The notes: generated by a model from the sequence alone, not told the origin. Positions 21,752 through 33,279 are shown, counted from the stretch's first letter. The stretch is DNA of 64,000 bases from Patescibacteria group bacterium UBA6489 (GCA_002435385.1 DJMN01000016.1:1-64000); one strand, 5' to 3'. Made by a program: numbers and translations.

Positions 21752-22426
21752 CTAAATATTTTCAAAAATATTTTCTACTAGATTAGAACAAAATCCTTGA
21801 TTTCTATTTCATAGTCAATAAAAAATAGATGATATATAATTTCTTAGCATCATATGGATTGCATTTTCTTTTTCTATTCATCTGCTTCTTAGATAAAATA
21901 AATCTTTATCACTTATTTTTTCTATTTTACATGCATGACTTGCTTTCACATCATTTGAAGAAACTAGTAATCTAGGAATGGATTTTATTTTTCATTTGCT
22001 TCATAGGTAGATATTTGTTTCTTTTAGATATCATTCTATTTTTTCTAAGTTTTGATTTATTTTGATGATCCCATCTAAATCTATAAATCATCATTCTGAA
22101 ACTAGAGATAATATATTCATGTCTATTTTAGAGTTATCACTTGCTACTTCTCATGTTATTGTTAATTTTAATGAATTGTGTTTTGAAGATATTATTGAAT
22201 TCAGGCTGCATATTGATTTTTTTCAATTTAGGACAATGTGTTTTTTATAACTTTCTGGGATGTGAAAATATGAAAAATAGTTAAGTGATGAATTTTTTCA
22301 TACTTCTATTTTTTCTAAATTATTATCATCATCAAAAATAACTATATCATTTAAGTTATCTTCTATTTCTAAAGTCTTTGTTTTCAACTCTGATGTTTTA
22401 TAAAATCAGTTTTTTGTTATTTTCAT
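21752..22426 (-). CDS. sufD: SufD-like Fe-S cluster assembly scaffold
   Basis: A 224-residue SufBD-family protein. The end shows RLLVSSNDVKASHACKIEKIS and LFYLRSRGI, the usual C-terminal signature of the family. Typical SufD is over 400 residues, so this is a short form lacking most of the N-terminal part. It starts 12 nt downstream of sufB, clearly in the same operon. In the known system SufBC2D builds 4Fe-4S clusters, which suits a window with so many radical-SAM enzymes. sufC lies on the other strand. Confidence 0.85.
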
Positions 22427-22438
22427 AATATTTTGTTT

Positions 22439-23836
22439 TTAAAATCCTCCTTCAAATTCCATACTTATTAGGATATTCATTTCACTTGCATATTCAAGAG
22501 GTAGTTCTTTCATTATTGGACTTAAGAATCCATTTACAATCATTGCTTTTGCTTCTTGTTTTGTTATTCATCTAGATTCTAGATAGAATAAATCATTTTC
22601 ATTTATTTTTCAAGCAGAGGCTTCATGTGCTACTATAGAATCGGTGTTTCATACTTCTATTTTTGGGATCGCATTACTTTCAGAATTTTTATCTAGTATC
22701 AATCAATCACAGTCAACTTTTACCACTGAATTTATTGCATTTTCTTTTATATCTACAAGTCATCTGTATGTATTTATTCCTCATCATTTACTTAGAGATT
22801 TTGAAACTATATTACTTGTAGTATTTTTTCAAATATGTATTACTTTTGCTCAGGTGTCTTGATTTTGTCATGTATTTGCAAAAGCTAGTCATAAATGATC
22901 TGCTTTGGAATTGTCTCATTTTAGAATTGAACAAGGATAAAGCATAGTTGTGTTACTTCACATGTTTCATCAAACCCATTCCATATATCAGTTTTTTTCT
23001 ACTATGGCTCTTTTGGTATTTAGGTTATAAGTGTCTAAACTCCAGTTTTCTACAGACGAGTATCTCATATGAGCTTTTTCTCAAACAAATATTTCAACTC
23101 ATCCTGCATGTAGTGAATTTTTGTCATATTTTGGAGCACTACATCATTCTATATAGTGAGCATTGGCTCATTCTTCTAGTATTATTATAGTATGTTCAAA
23201 TTGTCATCCTGATTTTTTATTCATTCTAAAGTATGATTGAAGTGGTTCATCTATTTCTACTCATTCTGGAATATACAAAAATGTTCATCAGCTCCATACT
23301 GCATAGTGAAGTGCTGCAAATTTATGGTCTGTTATTGGTATAGATTTTGAAAAATATTTTTTAACTAGTTCTTCATGGTTTTTTAGAGCAATGCTCATAT
23401 CTTCAAATATAACTCATTTTTCTTTTAGTTCTTCTTTTAGATTGTGGTAGACTACCTCACTATCGTATTGAGCTCATACTCATGCTAGGGCTTTTTTTTC
23501 TGCTTCTGGGATTCATAGTCTATCAAATGTATTTTTTATATTTTCTGGTACTTCATCCCAAGTTTTTTTATCTCAGGCTCCTTCAGGTTTTGCAAAATAA
23601 TAGATCTTGTTTAAATCTAGTTTTTTTAAGCTTGGTCACCAGTTTGGCATAGGTTTTGATTTAAATATTTCTAGTGCCTTTAATCTAAGTTGTAGCATCC
23701 ATTTTGGTTCGTTGTTTGTTTTTGATATTAGTTCTACGGTTTGTTTGTTTATGCCTGGTTTTATTTTGGTTGTGTATTTTATGTTATCTTGGAAGTCCCA
23801 AGTATTTGTTGTTTTAATGTTTTTTGGATTTGTCAT
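22439..23836 (-). CDS. sufB: SufB Fe-S cluster scaffold
   Basis: A 465-residue protein of normal family length. Motifs: WDFQDNIKY near the start, GVGAQYDSEVVYHN, PEGVEIDEPLQSYFR, LEEGANAHYIEGCSAP, then VGNTDSIVAHEAS and LFYLESRGI near the end. It forms the core scaffold with SufC and SufD. It is the first gene of the leftward sufBD operon. No cysteine desulfurase (SufS) or SufU/SufE gene is visible nearby, so the sulfur donor must be elsewhere. Confidence 0.95.
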
Positions 23837-24216
23837 ATTTTGGAATTATCTTTATTTATTTGAATTTTAGTTATGTTTCTTTAGAAAGCAAGGTAATGTT
23901 TTGTTTGCTTGATTTTTATTGAAAGATAACTAAGATATTTTTGTTAAAAATTATCTTGATATTTGAGAGGAGTTGATAATAATGATTTTTTTCTTTAGAC
24001 TTACATTTTTGCAGCTTCTTTCTCTTGGGAAGGAGAGAGAATTTAGAGAGAGGTTATTTTTGTAAAATTAGAGATGTTAAATTTCTCCCTTTGGCAAAGG
24101 TAAGGTGAATTGCGAAGCAAGAGAGTATGCCTTGGGGTAGAGTACCTGAAGCGAAGTGTAAGGGAAGTGTAAGGGAAGGGATTCAAACTACTATAATTAA
24201 CTAAAATTAATAAAAA
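23837..24216. other. Divergent sufB/sufC intergenic region
   Basis: 380 nt without a gene. The sufB side is plain AT-rich DNA. The sufC side (about 24015-24185) is GC-richer and repetitive, with CTTTCTCTTGGGAAGGAGAG, CTCCCTTTGGCAAAGG and a doubled AAGTGTAAGGG. It must carry promoters for both directions. I see no clear IscR/SufR-type operator. Confidence 0.55.
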
Positions 24217-24963
24217 ATGATAAAAATAGAAAATTTAAAGGCTCAAGTTGAGTCAAAGAAGATACTTAAATGAGTTTCTCTTGATTTTGAAATTGGGAAA
24301 AATTATTGTTTGTTATGAAGGAATGGAAGTGGAAAATCCACTTTGAGTTCTATTTTGATGTGAAATCCTAAATATGAGATTACTGAATGAACTATAAAAA
24401 TAGGGAAAAAAAATTTACTTAATCTTTCTCCTTCTGAAAGAAGTAAAGAGGGGCTTTTTTTATCATTTCAAAATGTTCCAGAAATTGCTTGAATAAAACT
24501 TAGTGAATTCCTAAGAACTATTTATAACATACATTTGAAAAATACTAAACCTGAAGTTAAAGAACTTTCACCGTTTATATTTAAAAGATTTGTAAAAAAG
24601 TATTTGGAAGAATTGAGTATAGATGAGAGTTTTCTGAATAGAGATTTAAATGTATGATTTTCAGGTGGAGAGAAAAGAAAGATAGAAATACTTCAAATGA
24701 AACTTATAAATCCTAGGTATATAATTTTAGATGAAATAGATTCTGGTCTTGATTTAGATGCTTTTAGGGATGTTGTTAGATTGTTAGAATGATTAAATGA
24801 TGAAACTAATACTTTAATTGTTATAACTCATTATTTTAAAATCTTAGATTATATAGATATGGATAAAATTTATATAATGCAGGATTGAAGGATAATCAAG
24901 GAAGGATGAAAAGAGCTAGTAGAGGTAATAAAAAATAATGGGTATAAAAATTTGTGAGATTAA
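24217..24963 (+). CDS. sufC: SufC ATPase
   Basis: A 248-residue ABC-type ATPase. Walker A is GRNGSGKST (first Gly is UGA), the Q-loop lies around LFLSFQNVPEI, the ABC signature is FSGGEKRK, Walker B is YIILDEIDSGLD and the H-loop is ITHY. The sequence after Walker B is the SufC form. It drives SufBD conformational change during cluster assembly. It is divergent from sufBD, whereas suf genes are usually collinear. A terminator follows directly. Confidence 0.95.
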
Positions 24964-24966
24964 TAT

Positions 24967-25006
24967 AAAGAGACTTTGGATTCAATTCAAGGTCTCTTTT
25001 ATTTTT
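24967..25006 (+). terminator. Rho-independent terminator of sufC
   Basis: AAAGAGAC (24967-24974) pairs with GTCTCTTT (24992-24999), with additional inner pairing, and is followed by T-rich sequence. Confidence 0.8.
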
Positions 25007-25155
25007 TAGATAAAGTTTTTGTAATTAGATAAGTATAATTTTTATAAATAGAAAAATAAAATATTTTTATATGTATGTCAACTCTTTTTTTTGTAATTCC
25101 TTTGAATAGTATGTTAAAATGATTGTGTTTTACTTTTTAATTATTAAAATATCTT

Positions 25156-26481
25156 ATGAACAAAGAGAACACTAAGATTATTTTAGCTGTAGTTCCTCTT
25201 TTGGCACTTATTGCTATTTTAGGATTTTATCTAAGCAGGGATACAGTTATAAATGATGATGTTCAGGAACGAGACACACAAGTTACTGGGACATCAGAAG
25301 TACTTTCTGAATCAGAAAGATTAAATTCTGCAGTTGTAGATTTATCTATTTCTGGTAATGAAAAAGTGCAAGAAGCTTTGGAGGCTATTAGAGGATGAGA
25401 CTTTGAATCTTCTATAGAGAATCTTGAAGAATTGTTAGCTAATTCTAAGGATGAGGATGAAAAGCTATGATTATCTGTATTATTAATTCATTCTTACTTA
25501 GATCAATGAACAGTCTCTTACAATGAGCCAGAGTTTGCTAAAAAGGCTAGAGACTTATTAGAGTCTAGTTGAATGCCAGAGAATAGTTGGTATTATAAAT
25601 TTTATATGTGATATTCATATGAAATAGAGAGAGACTATGAAAAAGCTATTTTACTATATAGAGAGGCGGAAGGAAAGGCTTTTGATAATGATACAAAATC
25701 TAGAACATACAATCAAATATGACATGTTTATGATTTAGATTGAAATTTAGACAAAGCATCAGAATTCTACAATAAAGCAATGGAAGCTGATAGATGAAAT
25801 ATTTCAGCGGTTCTAAATTTTGCTAGGATGCTTGTTAGAAAATGAGAATCCGAGAAGGCTGTAGAGTATTTTGAGAGAGTTGCAAATGAAACAGAAGATG
25901 TTTATGCAAAGGCAGAAGTTTATTTTGATTTATCTTCTTTATATATGTATATGAAAGGCGATAGTGAAAAAAATATTCAAAAGTCTATAGATTATGCTCA
26001 AAAGGCAGTAGATACAAATTGAAAGTATCCTTTAGGGTATATATGAGTTGCTAGAGTTCTCATAATATCTGAATCTAATTTAGATCATGCAGAAAGATCT
26101 TTACAAGAGGCTTTAAAGCTTAATCCAGAGTTATCTTTAGCATATGAATGGCTTTGAATGCTAGAACAAGGTAAGTGAAATTTTGATAAATCTATAGAAT
26201 ATTTTAATAAGACTATAGAGATGTTATCAGATGATATAACTTTGATGAGGGGAGAAATAGATCAAGATAAATCTAGGTTATATTATCTAACAGCAGTTTC
26301 TTATGCTTTTGATGAGAATAAAGAAAAAGCACTAGAAAATCTAAAAATAGCATTTGATTATCCAAATTTATATACTTTGACTTTATTTAAGTCTGAGATA
26401 GAAAAAGAAAATTATGGAGTATTTGCTATACTAAAATGAAATGAGGAATTTGAAAATTTAACTAAATGAAAAAAGGAGTAA
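25156..26481 (+). CDS. Membrane-anchored TPR protein
   Basis: A 441-residue protein. Residues 8-26 form one membrane helix (IILAVVPLLALIAILGFYL), followed by a polar linker and then TPR units from about residue 75 to the end. Examples include YYKFYMGYSYEIERDYEKA, YNQIGHVYDLDGNLDKASE and AYEWLGMLEQGKGNFDKSI. TPR arrays bind partner proteins. It starts 30 nt before the giant surface protein gene, so they may be linked in function, for example in export or anchoring; that is inference. Confidence 0.85.
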
Positions 26482-26510
26482 AAAAAAAATTATTATTTTA
26501 ATAAAATATT

Positions 26511-29500
26511 ATGAAAAAAATATTGTATACATTGGTTGCATTAGTACTTCTTATGTTTAGTTATGTGAATGCTAATGCAGATGTTTGGCAAGATGCTTTT
26601 GGTAGAAAGTGGAATATCACGCTTACAGAGTATGGTGCAGGAGGTGGGTCATATGGTGGTTTTGCTCAAAATATGGTAAATACTACTAAGAGTTTTTTAA
26701 ACTCATATGAAGATGTTGAAAACAATTTGTGAACATTGGAAGCAATGCTTCAAGGTACTACTTGTTGACTTTGTGCCTATTGAACACTTTATTGAGGGCG
26801 GAGTTGATATTGAAGTACTACTTCATGGAAATATCTAAAGATGTGATGTTCTAATCATTTATTGGCAATGTTTGAATATATGTGTCCAGATATTAAACCA
26901 GCGTTTAGTTGTGATAATATACAGGTTCAGTGAAATTGAGCTTTGAAGACAAAAGATCCTGATTGAACAATAGTTATATATGCTAGTAGTTCAATAAAAG
27001 TTGTATGATTACAAGTTACAAAAGTATGAGAATATGATTGTAAAAAATATAGTGCCGATACAGTAAGACTAACTTTTGGATGAGGAAGTTATCAAGCTTG
27101 AATACCAGAACTTTTATCTCCTTGAACTATTAACTTAAGCGGAAGAGATATAGTTGTTAAAAAACCTGATGGAACAATAGTAACAGAAAAATTGGGAACT
27201 TATAATATGAATTTTGATTTTTATAATAGTCGTATGGGAAAATGATGGTTTGATGCGGCAGGAACTTGTAAAATTAGAATAATTGCAGATGATCCAGAAC
27301 CTGGTTGTTGAGTTTGATCTGATTGAACTTGGAATGGAGAGTGAAATGGTATTTTAGATGATGGTGAAGAATGTGATATAACAGAAGATGGTACTAAACT
27401 TTGAACTTGGTGAGACTTAGAACCTGGCTGTGATGAGAATTGTGAAACTTTGAGTTATTGTGGTGATTGAGTAAAAAATAATTGAGAAGAATGTGATCCT
27501 AATGACGAATCTGAAGAAAATTGGGGAGCAGATTGATGTAACGAGGATTGTACAAGAGACAATTGAAGTTGTTGAGATTGAATTTTAGATGATGATGAAG
27601 AGTGTGATTATAATGATTTGGATGAGAGTGATCCACCTATAAAAGAAAATTGGTGAACTGAAGGTTGTAGTCTTGAGTGTAAAACTCAGTGAGAACAACC
27701 AGAAATAGATGTCCTTAAATATAGTGGGAACCCTGATGATTTAGATGGTAATACAGATGATAGCAATGAAACAAATGATACACAAACAATTGTAGTTGCA
27801 GATGATGCAGTATTTAAAATAATTGTTACAAATAATTGAAAAGAGGATTTACAAAATATAGTTTTGGAAGATTCTATGTCATCTGATTGTAAATGAACTC
27901 TAAGTTCTGGAAAAGTTAATGGACATGATGTGACATTTTCTTGATCATGAAGTCATGATGATGATATATTACAAGTTGGAGAAACATTTAGTTATACTTG
28001 TACTGAGGCAAATGTAACAGAATGATTTGAAAATACAATTGTGGTTGTAGCAGAATGAGTAACATCTTGAGTTCCTGTTACAGATAATGATCCTACAGAT
28101 ATTTTGATTGATGAGGGTTCTATAGATGTACTTAAATATAGTGGAAATCCAGATGATTTAGATGAGGTTACAGATGATAGTAATGAAACCAATGATGTAC
28201 AAATAGTGTATTCTTGAGATAAGGCAGTATTTAGAATAGTTGTAACTAACTATGGTACTTGAGATATTCAGAATGTAACACTTGAGGATTCTGTTTCTCC
28301 TTCATGTGCTAGTAGTGGTACTGTAGATTTGCTTAACCATGAATTTACAAATAAAGAAGGAAATCTGGTATCATTTACAGATTGGTATTGAGATATCGAT
28401 AACAATGAAGTATTAATACCATGAGAATCATTTACTTATGAATGTGATAAAGCAAATACTACAGCAGATTATGTAAATGAAGTTACAGTTAGAGGTGAAT
28501 TAGTGTCAGATGGTACAGATGTTGATGATACAGATGATACAGAAGTATTTATACTAAATTGTGTTGATAATTGAGTAATAGGTAATTGAGAAGTTTGTGA
28601 TCCAAGTGATGTAAGTATGGAAAATTGGGGAAACTGAACTCCTTGATGTAGTAATGAATGTTTACCTTTAAATTGTAATCCAACCGATTGAACTAAACAA
28701 AGTTGGGAGGAATGTGATCCAAGTGATCCAGATGAGTGATGGGGAACTGCAGATCCTGGATGTGATGGTTTGTGTAAACCAATAAATGAAGAAAATCCTG
28801 ATTTGTCTTGTTCTGATATAAATGTTCATGATGATTATTCTGATACAGGTGCACTAGATACAGGGGTAACTTGTTATGGTAATTCTCAGGTTGAAACATT
28901 TATGCTTGATTGTGGTGATGGCTCTTCTCCTATGTTTATGGATGCTTCTGATAATGCAGGATGAACTAAGGCGACATTTGATGTAGATAGTACTTGTTAC
29001 GATTCTAGTTGAAATGTGTTAGGAAGTTGTGAATGTAATTATAGTACGAGTGATGCTGGCTCTCCTACTTTTACAGCTATGTGTAGTGTTTCTGATGTAG
29101 AAAATAATTATGATAAAAATAATGGTTTTGTAAGTCACACAAATTGTGCTTGACCAGTTAATATCTGGAGTTGAGAACAACCACCTTGTGTAGATTTAAG
29201 AGATAAATATGGTTGGGATATAGATTGTGATTGAACAAAAACTTATCCTGGAGGTTGGGGGTATACTATACCAACTTATGCAAATAATAGTGATAAAAAA
29301 TTAGTTTGTTTGAAAGTTCCAGATGAGTATACTAATAAGATAGAATTGGATTACTTTGATTTAATGTGAGATGCTTGAACTGCTTGAGACTTCCATGATG
29401 ATATTGGTATAACTGACCCATTCTTACAAAAATGATTATATGTTGATCAGGTTAATCAAAGTTGAGAGGAATGAGTTGAAGTGCTTGCTGCTGTTTTCTA

Positions 29501-30881
29501 TGATTCACATGTTTGTATGTTGATGAAGTCTACAGTTCCAGGTAAAGAACAATTTGATTTTGATTTATATATTCCTAGACATACTGAAACTTATCCTTTA
29601 AAATGGAATGGTAAATATAGAAAGATAAGTTGAGAAAGTTCTATGGGAATAGAATTTAACAAACCATTTGTTTGAGATTTCAAAGTTAGTGATGAGACAG
29701 GTTGAGTTCCAAAAATTAATACTTCTCAAGATTATGATGTAAGACCTATATTAAAGAAAAAATGTAGTACATCAGCTTGTAATTATGAAGACTGAGCACT
29801 GAAAATAGTATTGAGTAATTCTGCATGAGCTTCAAATATAAATGATACAGTTGTTAATGATGTAAGTGATCATAAGTTTGGAATTTATAGTTGAATAAAA
29901 GACGATTTGTGAGGATGTTCTAATTTACAACAAACTGAAGATGATGTATGTTGAACTTTCTTCTGAGAATTTAACGCTAGAATTGATTCAACTACCGATG
30001 ATTCAGCAATGGTTTCACCTATAGTTAGATCACAAGATATGATTATTTCTTATACTCTTGGATGACAAGATATTAAATATTATCTAACAAGAGAAGATTA
30101 TGGGGATAATAGAGATGAGTTCTATGAATATGGTGATCCTGATGTAGCAAGTCTTTGATTGTATGTAATATGAACTTCTCAATGGACTTGAAAATGAGAT
30201 ATAACAGGACAATGAGATAACTTCTCTGATATATCTACTCTTGAACAAAGAGCTGCGATAAAAGAAAATGCTTATAATCTTATCTCTGGTATGACATCAT
30301 GACAAGTCGTAAATTGAGTTAAATATGTAGAATGAGATTATAAGATAGATCCAGATAATGTTGAGATAGACTATGAAACTTTAGTTGTAAAAAATGGTGA
30401 TGTAACAATAGCTAGTGATATCTCATGAGATCCTATCTGAATAATTACTTTAAATGCTAACTTAGATTATTCGAAACTTGGTAGTTGAGTTTATAAATAT
30501 TGAAATGTATTTATCAACTCTGATGTTACTAGAATTAATGCAATGATTTATGCAGATGGATGAGTTATAAGTTCTAATACTAACTGAGTTGCATGGACTG
30601 AAAACTCAGTTGAGAGAACAGCAGATTTACAAAATCAATTATGGCTAAAAGGAGCGCTGTTTAGTAAAAATACTATCGGTTGAGCTGTAGCTGGTTCTAG
30701 TGGTAAATATAAGTTACCTGGTTGAGAGGAAACAGATGACTTTAATGAGGCTATGATTTATGACTTAAACTATACAAGAAGTGATTGAGAATGAGCTGTG
30801 TCTGGTTATGAAGATTATGCTTTCGTTATAGAATTTAATTCTGAACTTCAAAATAATCCACCTAAATGATTTGGAGACTAA
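26511..30881 (+). CDS. Giant Cys-rich surface protein
   Basis: A 1456-residue protein with a signal peptide (MKKILYTLVALVLLMFSYVNANA). Residues about 260-400 hold DUF4215/Myxo-type Cys repeats (CGDGVKNNGEECDP, CGDGILDDDEECDY), and a second block lies near residues 685-770. Between them are two tandem DUF11-like beta domains, each opening with VLKYSGNPDDLD, about 138 residues apart. The C-terminal 250 residues form a beta-rich domain (INSDVTRINAMIYADG, QLWLKGALFSKNTIGG, YDLNY) also found at the end of the protein at 61810-64000. It is probably secreted or cell-surface, for adhesion or host contact. Gly is supplied mostly by UGA. Confidence 0.88.
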
Positions 30882-30899
30882 TCATCAAAGTGAAAATCA

Positions 30900-30931
30900 A
30901 AAAAAGAGAGAAATTTTTCTCTCTTTTTTTG
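30900..30931. terminator. Two-way terminator
   Basis: AAAAAGAGAGAAA and TTTCTCTCTTTTT form a stem with T and A tracts on both sides, between convergent genes ending at 30881 (+) and 30942 (-). Confidence 0.85.
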
Positions 30932-30941
30932 TGAATAATAT

Positions 30942-31661
30942 TTAGCATATTATTTGAGAAATAAAGAATCAAACTACTATTCATGTAGTTTCTGTTCTAA
31001 GGATTCTGTCTCATAAGTAAATTTTCTTGAAATTTAATTTAGATAGTTTTTGTATTTCTTCTTCACTAAATCATCATTCTGGTCAGATTAATATATTTAT
31101 ATTGTTTTCTAGATTATTTAGCTTTATGTCTTTTAGTTTTATAGATTTTTCGTCTTTCTGAGTATGTAAGATAAAGTTTTCTCAGATAATAGAATCAAAT
31201 TTTATTGTATTGGAAAAATCTATCTCAGGTATTGTGTTTCTATTTGATTGCTCAGTAGCTTCTAAAACTATCTTTTCAAATCTTTTTATTTTATTTTCTG
31301 AAATGTTTAATTTTTGGCTTCTGTCTGATCTGAAAAAAACTATTTTATTAAATCATACTTCAGTTGCTTTTTGTAATATGTATTCTATTTTTGATGATTT
31401 ATTTGGTAGTGCCTGATAAAGGTTTAGATTAATATTTAGCTCAGAATTTTTATTTATGTTTTTTTTTACTTGTAAGTGTATTTCTTCTTTTTGTATTTTT
31501 GTTATTTGGTAGATGTAGTCTTTGTTTTCTGATCAATTAAAAAGCACTAGGTTTTCTCAGGGAGAAAATCTTAGTACTTTTTTTATTTGAAATAAAATTT
31601 CTTTATCTTTTAGGATTATTTTATCTTGAAAAGCAAAGTCTTTTAATGAAAATCTGTGCAT
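30942..31661 (-). CDS. rsmE: 16S rRNA m3U1498 methyltransferase RsmE
   Basis: A 239-residue protein of normal RsmE length. The N-terminal PUA-like part has HRFSLKD. The SPOUT methyltransferase part has YILQKATEVGFNKIVFF, RFEKIVLEATEQSNR, ILIGPEGGFSEEEI and LGDRILRTETTGI, the family signatures. It methylates U1498 of 16S rRNA using SAM, in the cytoplasm. It begins 11 nt after the small basic protein gene upstream, so they are co-transcribed. Confidence 0.93.
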
Positions 31662-31672
31662 ATTTAGAAGAA

Positions 31673-32005
31673 TTATCTAGGCATACCATAAAAGTCTAAA
31701 CCAGAATTATCAACCATACTTTTTGTGATAAAGTTTTTCTTTTTTCATTTTACAAAGAATCCCCTTTCATCAATTATTCCTTGTTCTTTTAAGCTTTCAA
31801 CATTTTTGGTTTTTAGCTTCTTTTTTGGGAAAGTTTGTTTGTTTTCAAGGTAGTGGTTTCTTGCTTTGTAGCTTTGGTTCTTTCTAACTTGAGGGTTTTC
31901 ATTCCCCATATAAACTTGATAAGATTTCTTTTTTCCTTTAGCTTGTTTTCTTGCGGCTGCTTGTTTTTTTACTATTCTAGCGGTTAATCCGTGACTGTTT
32001 GCCAT
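31673..32005 (-). CDS. Small very basic hypothetical protein
   Basis: A 110-residue protein rich in Lys, Arg, Gln and Asn, beginning MANSHGLTARIVKKQAAARK, with UGA at codon 87 giving Gly inside KGKKKN. Composition and size recall ribosomal or rRNA-binding proteins, and the next gene acts on 16S rRNA. It matches none of the ribosomal proteins I can recall (no S14 or S21 signature), so the role is open. Confidence 0.7.
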
Positions 32006-32134
32006 AAAATATTATCTATTAAATTATAAAATCTAAAAACTTCTTATACAAAATTTTGTCTTTGTAAAAGTAACTTATCTTTATTCTATCAAAAAATTGC
32101 TAAAAAACAAATTTTTGATTTCTAAATTGTTTAT

Positions 32135-32165
32135 TAAAAAAGAATCTAAATGTTTTTAGACTCTT
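32135..32165 (-). terminator. Terminator of the tRNA gene
   Basis: Read on the minus strand: AAGAGTCTAAA, loop AACA, TTTAGATTCTT, then a T run, 15 nt downstream of the tRNA CCA end. The stem has one mismatch. Confidence 0.75.
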
Positions 32166-32179
32166 AATTTTTAATTTTT

Positions 32180-32258
32180 TGGAGCGAGGGACGAGGTTTG
32201 AACTCGCACACCCAAGGGTTGAAGCCTTAGTACACTCACTCTTTTATGTTACCCTCGC
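32180..32258 (-). tRNA. tRNA-Gly(UCA), reads UGA
   Basis: Acceptor GCGAGGG pairs fully with CCCTCGC, then U73 and an encoded CCA. The anticodon stem TAAGG/CCTTG encloses the loop CTTCAAC, giving anticodon UCA (genome positions 32222-32220). The T arm is GCGAG-TTCAAAC-CTCGT, and the variable loop has 5 nt. The D arm is poor: about three pairs (ACA/TGT), an enlarged loop and no GG pair. U73, G1-C72, C2-G71 and C35 are the bacterial glycyl-tRNA synthetase identity elements. This agrees with the use of UGA for Gly across the window. Tryptophan is excluded because that tRNA needs G73. Confidence 0.93.
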
Positions 32259-32279
32259 AAAAAATATTTTACGCAAGGG

Positions 32280-32307
32280 AGTATATGAAATTTGATGAAT
32301 TAGTCAA
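32280..32307 (-). promoter_or_regulatory. Promoter of tRNA-Gly(UCA)
   Basis: On the minus strand, a -35 box TTGACT (32307-32302), a 16-nt spacer and a -10 box TATACT (32285-32280). Transcription would start near 32273, about 15 nt before the mature tRNA end. Confidence 0.75.
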
Positions 32308-32390
32308 ATTTTTTTGATTTTAATTAAAAAAGATTTATTATCTATTTGTTTTAATAAAAGGTTTTTCAGGAACAGAAATTAAATAAACCC

Positions 32391-32494
32391 AGAAACAAAA
32401 GAAATAATAATACATTCACAGGAGAAGATTTTTTACAATTAATTTTAATATAAATCTTCTGACAGTTCATTTAATTATTATTTCTTTTGTTTCT
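32391..32494. repeat. Long imperfect inverted repeat (104 nt)
   Basis: The outer 21 nt (AGAAACAAAAGAAATAATAAT at 32391-32411, giving 20 or more pairs) are the exact reverse complement of 32474-32494. After a bulged section, GAAGATTT pairs with AAATCTTC near the middle. The element stands alone 68 nt before the membrane protein gene. It could be a small RNA, a MITE-like remnant or a leader structure. Confidence 0.7.
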
Positions 32495-32562
32495 TAATTT
32501 TTGTTTTTATTAAATTTTTTATCAAATTTAGTAGTTGATTATTTTTTTATTTCTACTCAATT

Positions 32563-33279
32563 ATGGTTAAAAAAGATATTTCTGCAATATTTGAATCTCA
32601 GTATAATGATATTATTTCAAAAATTGAGATTTGGGGACCTAAGGTTTTAGGGGCTGTTTTGATATTGGCATTTGGAACTATAATATCAATAGGTTTGTAT
32701 AAATTGGTTTTGTTTTTATTTAAAAAGTTTAAACTAAAGGAATTTATTGATAAGTTAGATTTGGATATAATTGATGATAGTCAGAGGGAAAACTGAGAAA
32801 AAGTTACTTGAGTAAAAAAGATAAAATTTTCTGAGAAATTTAAAGTTGATAAACTTGTTTGAAAGTCAGTTTCTTATTATGTATTTTTGGTGTTTTTTAG
32901 GTTATCTATAGTTTTTATAGGAATTAAGGAGGTTGAAGATTTTCTATGAGATTTGATAGCTTATTTACCAAATTTGTTTATATGAGTGGTTATATGATTT
33001 TTTGGTAATAGGTTTTCAAATTTTATATATGATTTGGTTTATCATACTTTGGAGTTAACAAAAGAAAAGACTAGTAAAATAATTGCGATGTCTGCTAAGG
33101 TTGTTATACTTTTTTTTACGATAATGCTTGTATTGAATTATGTAAAAATAGTTGATGAGTTTATAATACATACGATTTTTGTTTGATTTATAGCTACGCT
33201 TAGTTTAGCTCTTGGTTTGTCTTTTGGTCTTTGATGAAAGAAGGTTGCATCTGAAATTTTGGAGAGTTTTAGGAGGTAA
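32563..33279 (+). CDS. Small MscS-like channel / conserved TM-helix membrane protein
   Basis: A 238-residue protein. Hydrophobic helices lie at about residues 28-52 (LGAVLILAFGTIISIGLYKLV), 105-125, 140-160, 185-200 and 208-228. The final helix, SLALGLSFGLGGKK, is Gly/Ala-patterned like the pore helix TM3 of MscS-type channels and the conserved TM-helix family. The large cytoplasmic vestibule of full MscS is missing. It is probably a short mechanosensitive-like membrane protein. Confidence 0.75.

Noticed and set aside
32180..32258. tRNA-Trp(UCA), as in Mycoplasma-type codes
   Set aside because: U73 and the GCG/CGC acceptor end fit glycine, Trp tRNA has G73, and UGA falls at conserved Gly rather than Trp positions.
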